A stretch of 64,000 nucleotides of DNA from Paenibacillus allorhizosphaerae. GTDB taxonomy: Bacteria > Bacillota > Bacilli > Paenibacillales > NBRC-103111. The position numbers and the translations under genes were made by a program. The stretch lies in the NCBI RefSeq assembly GCF_910594985.1, contig NZ_CAJVCE010000003.1:248001-312000 (forward strand), given 5' to 3'. Position 1 is the first letter of the stretch, and each line of letters begins with the position of its first letter. This document shows, in pieces, positions 1 to 8,697 of this stretch. A model generated the notes under the pieces. It was not told where the DNA came from. It was given only the letters and a program-made list of their open reading frames with translations, and made no database searches.

Positions 1-214
1 GCTGCGCAAAGATGGCTATCGCATCCACATCGCTTGCGCATAATTCATCGTGGGATTTGCACGTTCTTGCAATCCCGTATTTGGCGGCGACCTGTTCCAA
101 CCGGTCCGGCAGCAGGTCCGCAAGCACCACTTCGCTTACGAGCGGATGTGCCTTGAACAGCGGTATGAACGCCTCGGCAAACGATCCCGCGCCGCATATT
201 CCAATTTTCATCAT
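1..214 (-). CDS. Gfo/Idh/MocA family oxidoreductase, N-terminal part (cut by window edge)
   Basis: Only the first ~71 residues lie in the window; the gene continues past base 1. The start M-M-K-I-G-I-C-G-A-G-S-F-A gives a beta strand followed by the GxGxxA dinucleotide-binding turn. It continues with an acidic stretch (VVLADLLPDR) typical of the NAD(P)-binding domain of sugar and inositol dehydrogenases of this family. An AGGGGG box lies 8 bases before ATG 214; ATG 211 is the alternative. The substrate cannot be told from this fragment. A candidate activator site and promoter at 362..430 face this gene and match the arrangement before the GH110-like gene, so the two are probably co-regulated. 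Confidence 0.8.
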   Translation of the reverse strand, partial: MMKIGICGAGSFAEAFIPLFKAHPLVSEVVLADLLPDRLEQVAAKYGIARTCKSHDELCASDVDAIAIFAQ

Positions 215-361
215 TTTCAGTTCCCCCTGTAGTTCCGTGTCTGTGTTCGACCATTCATTCAAGTAATGATCGTGTGCTGAGAGCTTATCCCCATTTTACC
301 CGGCGGATAGGCATCGCTCCGGCAGCTCCACCGAGCGCTTTCATGATCCGAATCTGTCTTT

Positions 362-430
362 ATTCTAAAAAATGACCGAGCGGTTTTACATACCTTGAAT
401 TGATTAGAGCATATCCTCAGTTTCCATATT
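362..430 (-). promoter_or_regulatory. Activator-type promoter with putative AraC-family site
   Basis: Reading leftward, a -10 TAGAAT (362-367) and a weak -35 TGTAAA (385-390) are 17 bases apart. Nine bases further upstream lies a ~31 bp A/T-rich element at 400..430 (TTGATTAGAGCATATCC then TTTCCATAT). The same element recurs at 5595..5630 before the GH110-like gene, with the same distance to its promoter. A poor -35 next to a conserved upstream element is what activator dependence looks like. The AraC gene starting at 515 is the obvious candidate regulator (inference). Confidence 0.5.
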
Positions 431-514
431 CGCTGCAAAATGGTAGTGGCAGAACGGACGGCGGATGATATAATGACGTTAATCAATCATACCACCCATG
501 GAGGCAGACCGGTA

Positions 515-1333
515 ATGGCGCAGCATTTGCTGTCGGACTATGTTCCAACCATCACGTATTACGATTATTGGGAACGAAAAGAAAAGTTTTTGCTGTACGA
601 AGACGTGTATCAGGATTGGGCGCTGCTCGCCATCGAAGAAGGCATTATTTACTACGAAATTCAAGAACATAAGGGTACCGCGGCATATGGCGACTTGCTC
701 ATTTGTCCGCCGGGCGTGAAGCTATACCGGGTCGTGGTCGAACCGGTCAGCTTCCATTTCATCCGGCTCATTTGGAAGCATGAGAAAAACGATACCGCCG
801 ATCCGGCCAAACTGTTCCCCGCCGGAAAAATAACGCTGAAAAACACGGAGCGGCTTGCGGCTAATTACGCTTGCCTGCGAAGCATCCCATCCGTTTCGAC
901 ATTGTCCCAGAGCAACCGCAAAAATCATTATGTCCGCGATCTATGGTACACGTTCTGTTCGGAGGAAGAGCCGGCCGAGACGGCGCCCGTCCTGTACCGG
1001 GGCCGCAAGCCGGACAGCCTGATGAAGCTTGCTGAAAAACGTATTCGGCACAACGCGTACGAATCCTTCGAGCTTCGCGTCATTGCCGAAGAATTGGAAG
1101 TAAGCCCCGCGCAGCTGACTAAACGGTTCAAGGCCTGCTTCGGTCTGACGCCGACGGAATATTTGACCCACCTGCGGCTCGAGAAAGCCCGTTCGCTGCT
1201 GCTCGGCTCGCTGCTGACGCTCGATCAGATTGCGCAGTGCGTCGGCTACGAGAACGGCTTTTATTTAAGCCGTATATTCACCAAGCATTTTCAAATGCCG
1301 CCGAACGAATACCGCAAGAAAAACCGCATGTAG
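515..1333 (+). CDS. AraC family transcriptional regulator
   Basis: The protein has 272 residues from ATG 515, which has GGAGG at 500-504 ten bases upstream. The frame is open further back but lacks a ribosome site. The N-terminal ~160 residues form a cupin-like sensor region (LLICPPG, VEPVSFHFIRL). The C-terminal ~100 residues hold the two helix-turn-helix units of the AraC family: one around VIAEELEVSPAQLTKRFK and a second ending LDQIAQCVGYENGFYLSRIF followed by P-N-E-Y-R. Divergent Gfo/Idh and convergent GH31/GH110 genes suggest control of a glycoside pathway. The ligand is unknown. Confidence 0.9.
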   Translation: MAQHLLSDYVPTITYYDYWERKEKFLLYEDVYQDWALLAIEEGIIYYEIQEHKGTAAYGDLLICPPGVKLYRVVVEPVSFHFIRLIWKHEKNDTADPAKLFPAGKITLKNTERLAANYACLRSIPSVSTLSQSNRKNHYVRDLWYTFCSEEEPAETAPVLYRGRKPDSLMKLAEKRIRHNAYESFELRVIAEELEVSPAQLTKRFKACFGLTPTEYLTHLRLEKARSLLLGSLLTLDQIAQCVGYENGFYLSRIFTKHFQMPPNEYRKKNRM

Positions 1334-1368
1334 CGAACAAGCTTGAACAGGACTCCCCGATGCCAAAG

Positions 1369-3708
1369 TTACTTCCCGCCTCGAATCGTGTAGTCTCGCC
1401 CGGGCTCCAGACGGAAACGGAAGGAGCCCGTTTTCTCTTGGTGGACGCAAGCCGCCGCCTGTCCCGATACATTGTCCTCTACGCGCAGCGTCTGCGGATT
1501 CCAGCCCTCCTGCTCGTGCCTGACCCGGGACACGGAGCTTCCGTCCGCATGTTGATGCGTGTAGCAATTGCCTCGTTCCGCAACCGGATACGCTTCGGCA
1601 TAACAGGCGTCTTCCTCGCGATCATAGGATACGACAACCCCCTGACCGCCGATGAATACCGGAATTTTCGACGGAGGCATCGGATAGCCGTGCAGCGTAA
1701 CCGGGCCTTGGAATCGTTCGCCCGTCTCGTAATCGATCCATATGCCTGCGGGTAAATAAATATCGCGTGACTGCGCCGTATCGAAATCGTTGCCGAAGAG
1801 CGGAGCGGCCAGCATGGAAGGCCCCAGCATCCATTCATACTGCCGGGTGTGCCGGTTGATCAAGTCATATGTCGCCGCATCGTCCGGATAAGCGATGTGA
1901 AGCGGCGTCATCGCAAGCGGATAACCGGTATGGTACGACTCCAGAACGGCGCTGTAAATGTAAGGCGCGTAACGGTTATGCCAGTCCGCCGCCTTTTTAA
2001 CACATTGCTCGTAATGCGGGTGGTTCATCTCCCACGGCTTACGCCCTAGCGACATACCGGGCGTGACAGCATTGAACATGGCGTTGCGCACAAAGTAATT
2101 TTGGTAGCTCGGCAGCGACGGGTCCGTCTTCGGCGTCCCGCCGGTAATGTCCGGATACAAGTTGGACGCGCCGGAAGCGGCAATGTTGAGCAAATTGATC
2201 GGCACCCGGTCCTGGTCAAAATGATACCCTTCCCCGGTCCCGAAATACGTATCGTTAATCCTTAGCAAATCCCCGGGAACCCCGTACGCCGAGTTACGGA
2301 CGATGACGCAGTAGTTCTCGTCCATCAGCGCCGCATTCAACTGGTTCCAGTTGCCGTCCGCGTAATGCTTCGTGTAGAGCATCGCATCCTCTTTAAAGCC
2401 CTGTGCTTCCCATAGCGCCGCCTTTGATACGAACCAGTCAAGCGCCTCCGGATTGCGGCTGTCCAGCACGTACACCGTTCCGGCCGGAAATTGGGCGTTC
2501 GTGATGCGCAATAGCGAACCGTCGGCATGCTTCAGAAGATAGCCTCTTTGTATTGCTTCTTCTGCGAACGGACCGTTATAGACCGGGTGGTTGAAGCCGC
2601 CGTCCGCTTCCGGCGCTTTCACATGATTGCGGAGACCGAGAATGAGCTTGATGCCCCGTTCGGCGAAAAACGATTTCAGGCGGTTCACGTCCGGGAACCT
2701 CGGGTTGGCCAAGCCGTCCGTACGCCCCTCCTCGAACGCGTCGTCCCAGATGCCGAAGCTCGTCGTCGTCCCTTCGTACGTCCCCTTCCGGTCTCCTTTC
2801 CAGAAGCCGGAGCCGATGACGCCCCAAGCCAGCTCGTAGCCGCGTTCCAAATATTGCCGCAGCGCCTCTTCCACTTCCGTCTGGTACGAATTCCAGCCGA
2901 GCGAGCCGTATGCTTCCCAGCCGACGCGGAACATCTCGTATTTCGGCTTCTTGTCGGGATAGCCTTCCGCTATGCGTACGTTTCGGTAATCGCTGTAAAT
3001 CTCGCGCATCGTGCCGGTGAAATAGTACAAGCTGCCGATGCGTGCCACGTTGGATGCGCCGAGCTTATTTTCCTTTTCCGTGAAAGCGACCCGTTTGGCC
3101 CCCTCCTCGAACAAAACTTGCGCAAACCGGTGTGCCGGATAGACGGTAAAATTCGATAAAAACCGCATGTTCGTGCCTTGATTAACCATATCGCTGCGGT
3201 GATAGCCGAACAAGTTCGCCCGGTCGCGGGCTTGAACGTCCAGCTTGCCTCTGGCCGGAGGCTGTTCCGTAGGCACGGTATCGATCAAGGAGCCGTAATC
3301 CCCGAGGCCGTACACCGGTGACATCGGCGCTGTTCTTACATCGATCGTATAAGCTCCCGGCAGGCTGGGAGTAATATCGAAACGGACATACCTGCCGCCG
3401 AACGCAAGCCTTACGTCAGCTTCTTGTCCCTCCGTATTTTCAACGAGCAGATGAAGCGCCTCTTCGTTCCAGTCCATGACTTTCGTGTGTGTGGCGTCGT
3501 ACAGCCGCTTGCCTTCCTTATCGGAAAAGCGGAGGCCCGACACCGCATGGGGTTCGACCTGATAGCCGCATGCCGGCTGACGAAATCCGAAGCGGAACCC
3601 CTTTTTGCAGATCGTCATCGTAAACGATTTTGTGGTAATGATGATTTGTTCGCCCCGCTCTTCAAACCGGTACAACGGCAGACGAACGGACGGATTATCG
3701 ATTGCCAT
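1369..3708 (-). CDS. Glycoside hydrolase family 31 (alpha-galactosidase or alpha-glucosidase type)
   Basis: The protein has 779 residues, no signal peptide and is probably cytoplasmic. An N-terminal beta-sandwich precedes a TIM barrel. The LILGLRNHVK strand (residues ~356-365) and FKEDAML (~439-445) match the GH31 barrel, with D442 the likely nucleophile. RNSAYG (~472-477) followed by INDTYFG (D487, likely acid/base) corresponds to the RSxxxG plus Asp motif. The usual WxDMNE nucleophile box is absent, so substrate preference may differ from standard alpha-glucosidases. The start has AAAGGAG ten bases upstream. It lies 32 bases behind the GH110-like gene on the same strand, so the two are probably an operon acting on one alpha-galactoside-containing glycan (inference). 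Confidence 0.85.
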   Translation of the reverse strand: MAIDNPSVRLPLYRFEERGEQIIITTKSFTMTICKKGFRFGFRQPACGYQVEPHAVSGLRFSDKEGKRLYDATHTKVMDWNEEALHLLVENTEGQEADVRLAFGGRYVRFDITPSLPGAYTIDVRTAPMSPVYGLGDYGSLIDTVPTEQPPARGKLDVQARDRANLFGYHRSDMVNQGTNMRFLSNFTVYPAHRFAQVLFEEGAKRVAFTEKENKLGASNVARIGSLYYFTGTMREIYSDYRNVRIAEGYPDKKPKYEMFRVGWEAYGSLGWNSYQTEVEEALRQYLERGYELAWGVIGSGFWKGDRKGTYEGTTTSFGIWDDAFEEGRTDGLANPRFPDVNRLKSFFAERGIKLILGLRNHVKAPEADGGFNHPVYNGPFAEEAIQRGYLLKHADGSLLRITNAQFPAGTVYVLDSRNPEALDWFVSKAALWEAQGFKEDAMLYTKHYADGNWNQLNAALMDENYCVIVRNSAYGVPGDLLRINDTYFGTGEGYHFDQDRVPINLLNIAASGASNLYPDITGGTPKTDPSLPSYQNYFVRNAMFNAVTPGMSLGRKPWEMNHPHYEQCVKKAADWHNRYAPYIYSAVLESYHTGYPLAMTPLHIAYPDDAATYDLINRHTRQYEWMLGPSMLAAPLFGNDFDTAQSRDIYLPAGIWIDYETGERFQGPVTLHGYPMPPSKIPVFIGGQGVVVSYDREEDACYAEAYPVAERGNCYTHQHADGSSVSRVRHEQEGWNPQTLRVEDNVSGQAAACVHQEKTGSFRFRLEPGRDYTIRGGK

Positions 3709-3740
3709 GGTTTCTCTACTCCTTTTGTACGGGCGGGCGT

Positions 3741-5492
3741 TTACGTGACCGCAACCACCTGATCGCCGATCCGCGCCGTCCTTTGTTCCCCGATAATCCG
3801 GTTGCCGGAGATGGATACATTCCGGCTGGCCGTCAGTTCAATCGCATGCACAGCGGCGCGATGCTTCGGATAGTGGTCCGTCGTTTCGATCACGTTATTC
3901 GTAAAGATAAGACCGTCGACCGAGTAGCCTTTGACCAAAGCTAGCTCATAGGTCCGGAACCGGTTGCCTTCGATGCGAATATTCCGGTGATAACATGCCG
4001 GCAGCGTCTCCGGCGCCTGAATGACCGGATCGATGTCTATGACCGCTTTGCCCCAATGCGGATAGCAGTAGTTGCAGTCCAGAAACGTATTGCTGCGGAT
4101 CGTGACGTCCTGCACCGCTCCCGATTCGTACCACGAGTTCGCATCGCCGGATATTTTAATGCCTGCGCCGGGAGCGCTGATCGTGTTATGTTCGAGCAGC
4201 ACCTTGCCGGGGCTCGTGATCAGGAAGCCCCGGGCGCGATTCGCGCGTACCGTGCAATGATGCACGATCAAATCCGGCGACCATGTGATGTTCTCCGCCA
4301 AATCCCGCACGGCAACACCCGGGGGGATTGGCTTATCGAACGTGACCAGCCAGTAATGCCGGTTGACGGGTTCGACCTGTTTCACCGTCGATTGCGCATA
4401 AGGAGCGAACGTCGCCGCGCTAACGAAACGGAGCGCATCGCCGGGCCCGATCACGCGGACGCCGGTCTGTTGAAAATGATTCAGCTTCAACAGCAGCGTA
4501 TCGTCGGCAATTTGCTCTTCAATCGATAAATAAATGCCGTGAACGTTGCACGGATCGTCCATTTGATTTTCGAACAGACAGTTTTCGATCCGGATCGTGC
4601 CCCGGCAGTACACAAAGTGGGTCGCATCGGCTCGCGTCGTGAACAAACGCGTGCTTCCCGGCTTGCGCTTCACGCAGAACGCATCCAAATGAATATCGGT
4701 CGTACGCTGGGCGATCACCCCCATGCCGAAGGCGTGGTACATATCGACGGACTCCACCCGAACGTCCTCGCTATCCTTGATGAAGATGCCCGCCGCATTC
4801 CGTTTTCCGCATTGAAAAACGAGCTCGCTGCCAATCGCGGGCTTTCTTTTCATGGAACCGGAATGGCGCACGAGGCCCGGGGCAATTTCATCGACGGAAA
4901 TGGGCGCGTAATGCCCGTAATTTAACCAGTCTCCGCTTTGATACGCGGGAGCGCACGTTTGCGGATCCATCTCGATGATGCCCTTGACCCGTTCCGTCCA
5001 TCCTTCGCCGTGGAAATGCAGCTTCCGGTCGATAATTTCGTAGGTGTACTGCGGCGGAACCTGGACATCGAAGAAATCGTCGCCGACGCTCGTGACCGTA
5101 CCTTGCGAGAGAAGCGGCCGCTCCCAGTCGACACTGAAGCGCATGAGCGTAACATGCTGCGATTCGTCGATCACGAATGGGGTTAGCACGCCATGGAAAA
5201 TAAACTCCGAGCCTTGCCCGTCCACCGTCAAATGCTGAAAGCCGAGGAGCGGAAAGACGATATGCCGCGTCTGCTCCTGATCGTGATTCGAAATATAGTA
5301 GTGCCGTTCCACGGCACGTTCAGGCCAAAAGTGATAGCGGCCTTTCGGAAACACAAGCTTCGGCCGTTCGACCTCCCGACAATATTGCAATGCCCGATAT
5401 ACGGCTAGCGTGCAATCTTGATCGGAGCCGTCAAGGCCGCCGCTCAAGCCGAACGATTCCATCGAAACGATCGTTTGGGTCTGCATGGACAA
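3741..5492 (-). CDS. GH110-like right-handed beta-helix protein (candidate alpha-1,3-galactosidase)
   Basis: The protein has 583 residues and no signal peptide. The N-terminal third has FPKGRYHFWPE and YYISNHDQ blocks that I recognise from GH110 exo-alpha-1,3-galactosidases. The rest is a repeated-strand beta-helix with many short N-V and I-x-N turns (VLLEHNTIS, IRIEGNRF, LIFTNNVI, VSISGNRII). GH110 enzymes remove terminal alpha-1,3-galactose. The start is TTG 5492, with AAGGA six bases upstream; ATG 5486 is possible but spaced 12. It is the first gene of an apparent two-gene operon with GH31. It could instead be another pectin-lyase-fold protein; the family call rests on motif memory. Confidence 0.6.
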   Translation of the reverse strand: MSMQTQTIVSMESFGLSGGLDGSDQDCTLAVYRALQYCREVERPKLVFPKGRYHFWPERAVERHYYISNHDQEQTRHIVFPLLGFQHLTVDGQGSEFIFHGVLTPFVIDESQHVTLMRFSVDWERPLLSQGTVTSVGDDFFDVQVPPQYTYEIIDRKLHFHGEGWTERVKGIIEMDPQTCAPAYQSGDWLNYGHYAPISVDEIAPGLVRHSGSMKRKPAIGSELVFQCGKRNAAGIFIKDSEDVRVESVDMYHAFGMGVIAQRTTDIHLDAFCVKRKPGSTRLFTTRADATHFVYCRGTIRIENCLFENQMDDPCNVHGIYLSIEEQIADDTLLLKLNHFQQTGVRVIGPGDALRFVSAATFAPYAQSTVKQVEPVNRHYWLVTFDKPIPPGVAVRDLAENITWSPDLIVHHCTVRANRARGFLITSPGKVLLEHNTISAPGAGIKISGDANSWYESGAVQDVTIRSNTFLDCNYCYPHWGKAVIDIDPVIQAPETLPACYHRNIRIEGNRFRTYELALVKGYSVDGLIFTNNVIETTDHYPKHRAAVHAIELTASRNVSISGNRIIGEQRTARIGDQVVAVT

Positions 5493-5555
5493 GCAGCATC
5501 CTTTCCTTTATGGTAACTTTTACTATCTGTGCTTCCGGCTTCCCGGCATAATTTC

Positions 5556-5630
5556 ATTGTAAAAGAACCGCAATCATACGCACATAGCCTCGTTTTGATA
5601 AAGCATATCCTTAATTTCCTATATCCTGAG
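5556..5630 (-). promoter_or_regulatory. Promoter and putative AraC-family site of the GH110/GH31 operon
   Basis: Reading leftward, a -10 TACAAT (5556-5561) lies 17 bases from a poor -35 TGTGCG (5579-5584). Ten bases upstream of that begins an element at 5595..5630 (TTGATAAAGCATATCC then TTTCCTATATCC) that is nearly the same as the one at 400..430. Site, gap, hexamers and orientation match the left-end promoter. This supports one activator for both transcription units. Bases 5631..5881 show nothing further. Confidence 0.5.
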
Positions 5631-5881
5631 TCGAGAGCAAAGTCTGGCGCTGCGCAGCAATCGGGGGTCGCTCGGAAGGCAGCGAGGTACCGAATCGTCA
5701 ACCGGTATCTTTGAAGCTTCGACCGTTTATTACATTTGCAATGGGACGAGCGAGGTGCTAAGCTTGTGTAGGAATAATGAGGAAAATAATCGCTTCGCCC
5801 ATCAAATCACCGATCGAGCATCCGACACAGTTGACATCCCTGTTATCAACCGTCCAATCATTTGGAAACGAGGAGAACGAG

Positions 5882-6085
5882 ATGAAACAATACCAAATCA
5901 TGATCAACGGCATACCGTTCAGTTCAGCTCTTAATGAAATAGATGCATTCAGAATATATGAAGCCAACAAATATTGCGTCAAAAATATCGAGCTCATCGA
6001 GCTTTGTCCGGAAACGACGTCGCCCTCCCCGCCTCCTGCGAAAGCGGAGCCCATTCAAATCGCTTGTTCGGACAATGAAAAATGA
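5882..6085 (+). CDS. Small uncharacterised protein (67 aa)
   Basis: ATG 5882 follows GAGGAG with a six-base gap. The product begins MKQYQIMINGIPFSS and ends in a proline-serine-rich stretch (TTSPSPPPAKAEP) and an acidic tail. There is no signal peptide, membrane segment or motif that I recognise. The gene is isolated, transcribed opposite to both neighbours, and followed by a good terminator at 6172..6219, which supports it being a real transcription unit. Length and lack of known family keep confidence moderate. Confidence 0.45.
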   Translation: MKQYQIMINGIPFSSALNEIDAFRIYEANKYCVKNIELIELCPETTSPSPPPAKAEPIQIACSDNEK

Positions 6086-6171
6086 GTATCTTCCTGCACA
6101 CGTCCCGTGTCCAGGTGGGTTACGGAGTCCTTCAAAGGCAGACAGACCGTTTATAGCAGCAGTTTTCGTTC

Positions 6172-6219
6172 AAAAAAACAGGTCATCGAGGAGCATTCGC
6201 ACCTCAATGACCTGTTTTT
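6172..6219. terminator. Bidirectional intrinsic terminator
   Basis: CAGGTCATCGAGG and CCTCAATGACCTG form a 13-base stem with one mismatch around a ten-base loop. A-runs on the left and T-runs on the right let it work for both the small gene at 5882 and the FAD oxidoreductase gene ending at 6246. Confidence 0.85.
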
Positions 6220-6245
6220 GCGCTATTGTTCTTCTGGATTCTCGT

Positions 6246-8495
6246 CTACTCGTATAAGCGAATTTCTACGAGCTCCGCACGCGGGCAGCCGTTCGTCGCC
6301 TCGACCACCAACCGGAATTTGGAAGCGGTGACTGCGGAATCGAAGCGGTGTACCCGCTTCCTCTTGTGATTGTCCTTATGTCTGCTAAGTACCGTCCAGG
6401 CATCTCCGACGAACGCTTCCAGACGGTAGTCGCGAATGAGCTCCGGAATCATCTCGAAGGAGGTGCGGTGATGGTGAAGATTGATCAGATCCTCGTTCAC
6501 GTCGTCGTTAAACACGATATGCGCCTCACGGAATGCGACGTTACGGTCCCAAGCCAGTTCCACCCAAGCCTCTTCCCCCGCGGCAAGCGTCTCTGAAGCC
6601 CATAGATGCGGGCCGCCATACGGGCGCAAGTATCCGTCGGTTACATGGGAAGGAGCGAATGCATTCGTCTCCGGAAATGCCCGGAAACAGAACGGTTTGC
6701 GTACAAACTTTCTCATGCCCCACTGCACGACCGGCTGATCGTGCCGGTGATCTTCCAATGTTTTCACGGCACGAGCGGCGGCGCCGCGTTCGAAAGCGAG
6801 CACACCCGATTGCGGTGTGTGCGACATATGCAGCGACACCTGCGCGTTCGCTTTCACGATGACGAACGCATTTTGCGCTTGTTCCGGCTTCCATGCCAGC
6901 GGAACGGCCACCCACTGCCGCTCGCCTGCGCTCACATGAGCGGAGCCGCCGGCAACATAGGTGTGCGGGACATAATTTTCAGCGCGACCTGTGCTCCACA
7001 GCTCCACTTCCAATGTCGTCTCCGCTGCCGCATCGATCAGCAGTTCGATGCGGCTTAGTTCCGGATCGACGGGAAGCAGTATGCCGGCGTCGCTCTTCAG
7101 CGCATACGCCTCGGCCGGCTGTTCCACGGCAAGCCGCGTCAACGCGCCGGATGCGCTGACGGATGCGGCGCGAGCCAAATCAGCGTCGTCCCGATTCGCG
7201 ATACCAAGCACCGACGCATCCTGGCGCAGCAGCGTTTGCAGCAGCTCCGATAGATGCTCCCGATATACGCCGCGCGGCGTCGTGCCGTGTTTCACCGCCA
7301 GCGCCGCGCCTGTGCCAGCCGCTTCTCCGATGACGGCGCACGTCGCCATGACGCGGGTCGTTCCGAACGCGACATGCGTCGCGCTGATGTTGCGGCCGGC
7401 GAACAGCAGGTTCGAGACGTTCACCGAGTACAGGCTGCGGAACGGGATATGATAGCTTCCGTCCATATGCATATGTTTGGAGCCGCTTTCCGTGGAGTAC
7501 ATGCCTTGCGGCGGATGAAGGTCGATCGACCAGCCGCCGAACGCCACGCGGTCCTCGAACTCGCGCTGCGCGATAATATCGTTCTGATGGAGCACGTAAT
7601 CTCCGATAAAACGGCGAAATTCCCGTTTGCCGGGAAGCGAGCCTACCCATTCGAGCGTCATGTTGTCCGCATCGAAGTTCCCAGAATTTTTAATATAATC
7701 CCATATCCCGTAAATGACGGACCACAGTTCGTCGCGGATCCGCTCGTTCTCGTGCACCGTATCGAGCTCGCCGCCCCATTCGATCCACCAATAATGGCAG
7801 CCGGAGTCGCCGCTGCGGATGACGCGCTTCATCGGAATCGACGTTTGCGTAATGTCCTTGGCGAAGCTCGGCGGCACATACTTGACCGGACGCCCGGCAT
7901 CTTTGCTGTAAAACAGAATCGTACTGCCGAGCGTAATGTCGTCCGCCACTTCCGGCGCCCATTCCTCGTTATACTCGTGACGCGCTTCCCTTCCTATCCG
8001 GTACTTCGCTCCGGCCAAAAAGCCGACCAGCCCGTCTCCGGTACAATCGAGGAACATCTCGCTCACAAAGCGGATTCGGCGTTCCGATCCCATCATCCAG
8101 CCCGTTACCGATACGATCCGGCGATCCGACTCGCCGCCTTCCGCTTCCACTTCGTGCACATCCGTATTCAAGAATAGTTGGATGTTGCTTTCCGCTCTAA
8201 CGGTTTCCAGGACGACCGTATCCCAGAAATAAGGATTCCCGTCCGGATTGCGGAACTGATTTTCCACGAACATTTCGCCCATGATGCCCGTTTCGCGCGC
8301 ATACCTGTGCGTGCCGTGTGCGGTAGCTCCACATACCCATACCCGCACTTCGCTGCTCGAATTTCCGCCAAGCACGGGACGGTTTTGCACCAATGCCACC
8401 GTGCGTCCGAGACGGGCGGCGGCTACCGCCGCATTGACGCCGGCAAGACCTCCGCCGATGATCGTAATGTCTGTTTGTACCGTTTCGAATCTCAT
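6246..8495 (-). CDS. FAD-dependent oxidoreductase (FAD_oxidored family) with C-terminal sandwich domain
   Basis: The protein has 749 residues and no signal peptide. ITIIGGGLAGVNAAVAAARLG near residue 12 is a Rossmann FAD site. It is followed by GGNSSSEVRVW, and later EMFLDCTGDGLVGFLAGA and SNLLFAGRNISATHVAFGTTRVMATCAVIGEAAG, which are signatures of the FAD-dependent dehydrogenases common in polysaccharide and rhamnose or galactoside loci. The last ~150 residues look like a beta-sandwich, discoidin-like carbohydrate-binding domain. The start has GAGG five bases upstream. The substrate is unknown. A location next to glycosidase genes suggests oxidation of a sugar or sugar-derived product (inference). 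Confidence 0.85.
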   Translation of the reverse strand: MRFETVQTDITIIGGGLAGVNAAVAAARLGRTVALVQNRPVLGGNSSSEVRVWVCGATAHGTHRYARETGIMGEMFVENQFRNPDGNPYFWDTVVLETVRAESNIQLFLNTDVHEVEAEGGESDRRIVSVTGWMMGSERRIRFVSEMFLDCTGDGLVGFLAGAKYRIGREARHEYNEEWAPEVADDITLGSTILFYSKDAGRPVKYVPPSFAKDITQTSIPMKRVIRSGDSGCHYWWIEWGGELDTVHENERIRDELWSVIYGIWDYIKNSGNFDADNMTLEWVGSLPGKREFRRFIGDYVLHQNDIIAQREFEDRVAFGGWSIDLHPPQGMYSTESGSKHMHMDGSYHIPFRSLYSVNVSNLLFAGRNISATHVAFGTTRVMATCAVIGEAAGTGAALAVKHGTTPRGVYREHLSELLQTLLRQDASVLGIANRDDADLARAASVSASGALTRLAVEQPAEAYALKSDAGILLPVDPELSRIELLIDAAAETTLEVELWSTGRAENYVPHTYVAGGSAHVSAGERQWVAVPLAWKPEQAQNAFVIVKANAQVSLHMSHTPQSGVLAFERGAAARAVKTLEDHRHDQPVVQWGMRKFVRKPFCFRAFPETNAFAPSHVTDGYLRPYGGPHLWASETLAAGEEAWVELAWDRNVAFREAHIVFNDDVNEDLINLHHHRTSFEMIPELIRDYRLEAFVGDAWTVLSRHKDNHKRKRVHRFDSAVTASKFRLVVEATNGCPRAELVEIRLYE

Positions 8496-8560
8496 GCTTT
8501 CCTCACCCCTGAATAATGTGCATGTCTGATGATCGTCATCTTATGACTCACAATAATTTC

Positions 8561-8589
8561 ATTATAATGAAACGCTTTCCGTGTTGACA
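8561..8589 (-). promoter_or_regulatory. Candidate promoter of the FAD oxidoreductase gene
   Basis: Reading leftward there is a perfect -10 TATAAT at 8561-8566. Overlapping its upstream side is an imperfect palindrome, GGAAAGCGTTTCAT (8567-8580), that resembles a LacI/CcpA-type core. The -35 position (8584-8589) is weak. The palindrome placement in the spacer would suit repression. This is suggestive only. Confidence 0.3.
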
Positions 8590-8697
8590 TGCACAGAATT
8601 TGTCGGAGTATATACGTATTTTCCAAACGGGAACGAATGTTCCAGCCCAAGCTGCCTGTAAATCCGCCGCATCTCATTGGGAATCGCGGGTAACTTT

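Noticed and set aside
336..352. A cre-like sequence (TGAAAGCGCTCGGT on the minus strand) downstream of the left-end promoter
   Set aside because: The last four positions do not fit the CcpA consensus, and single short matches occur by chance.
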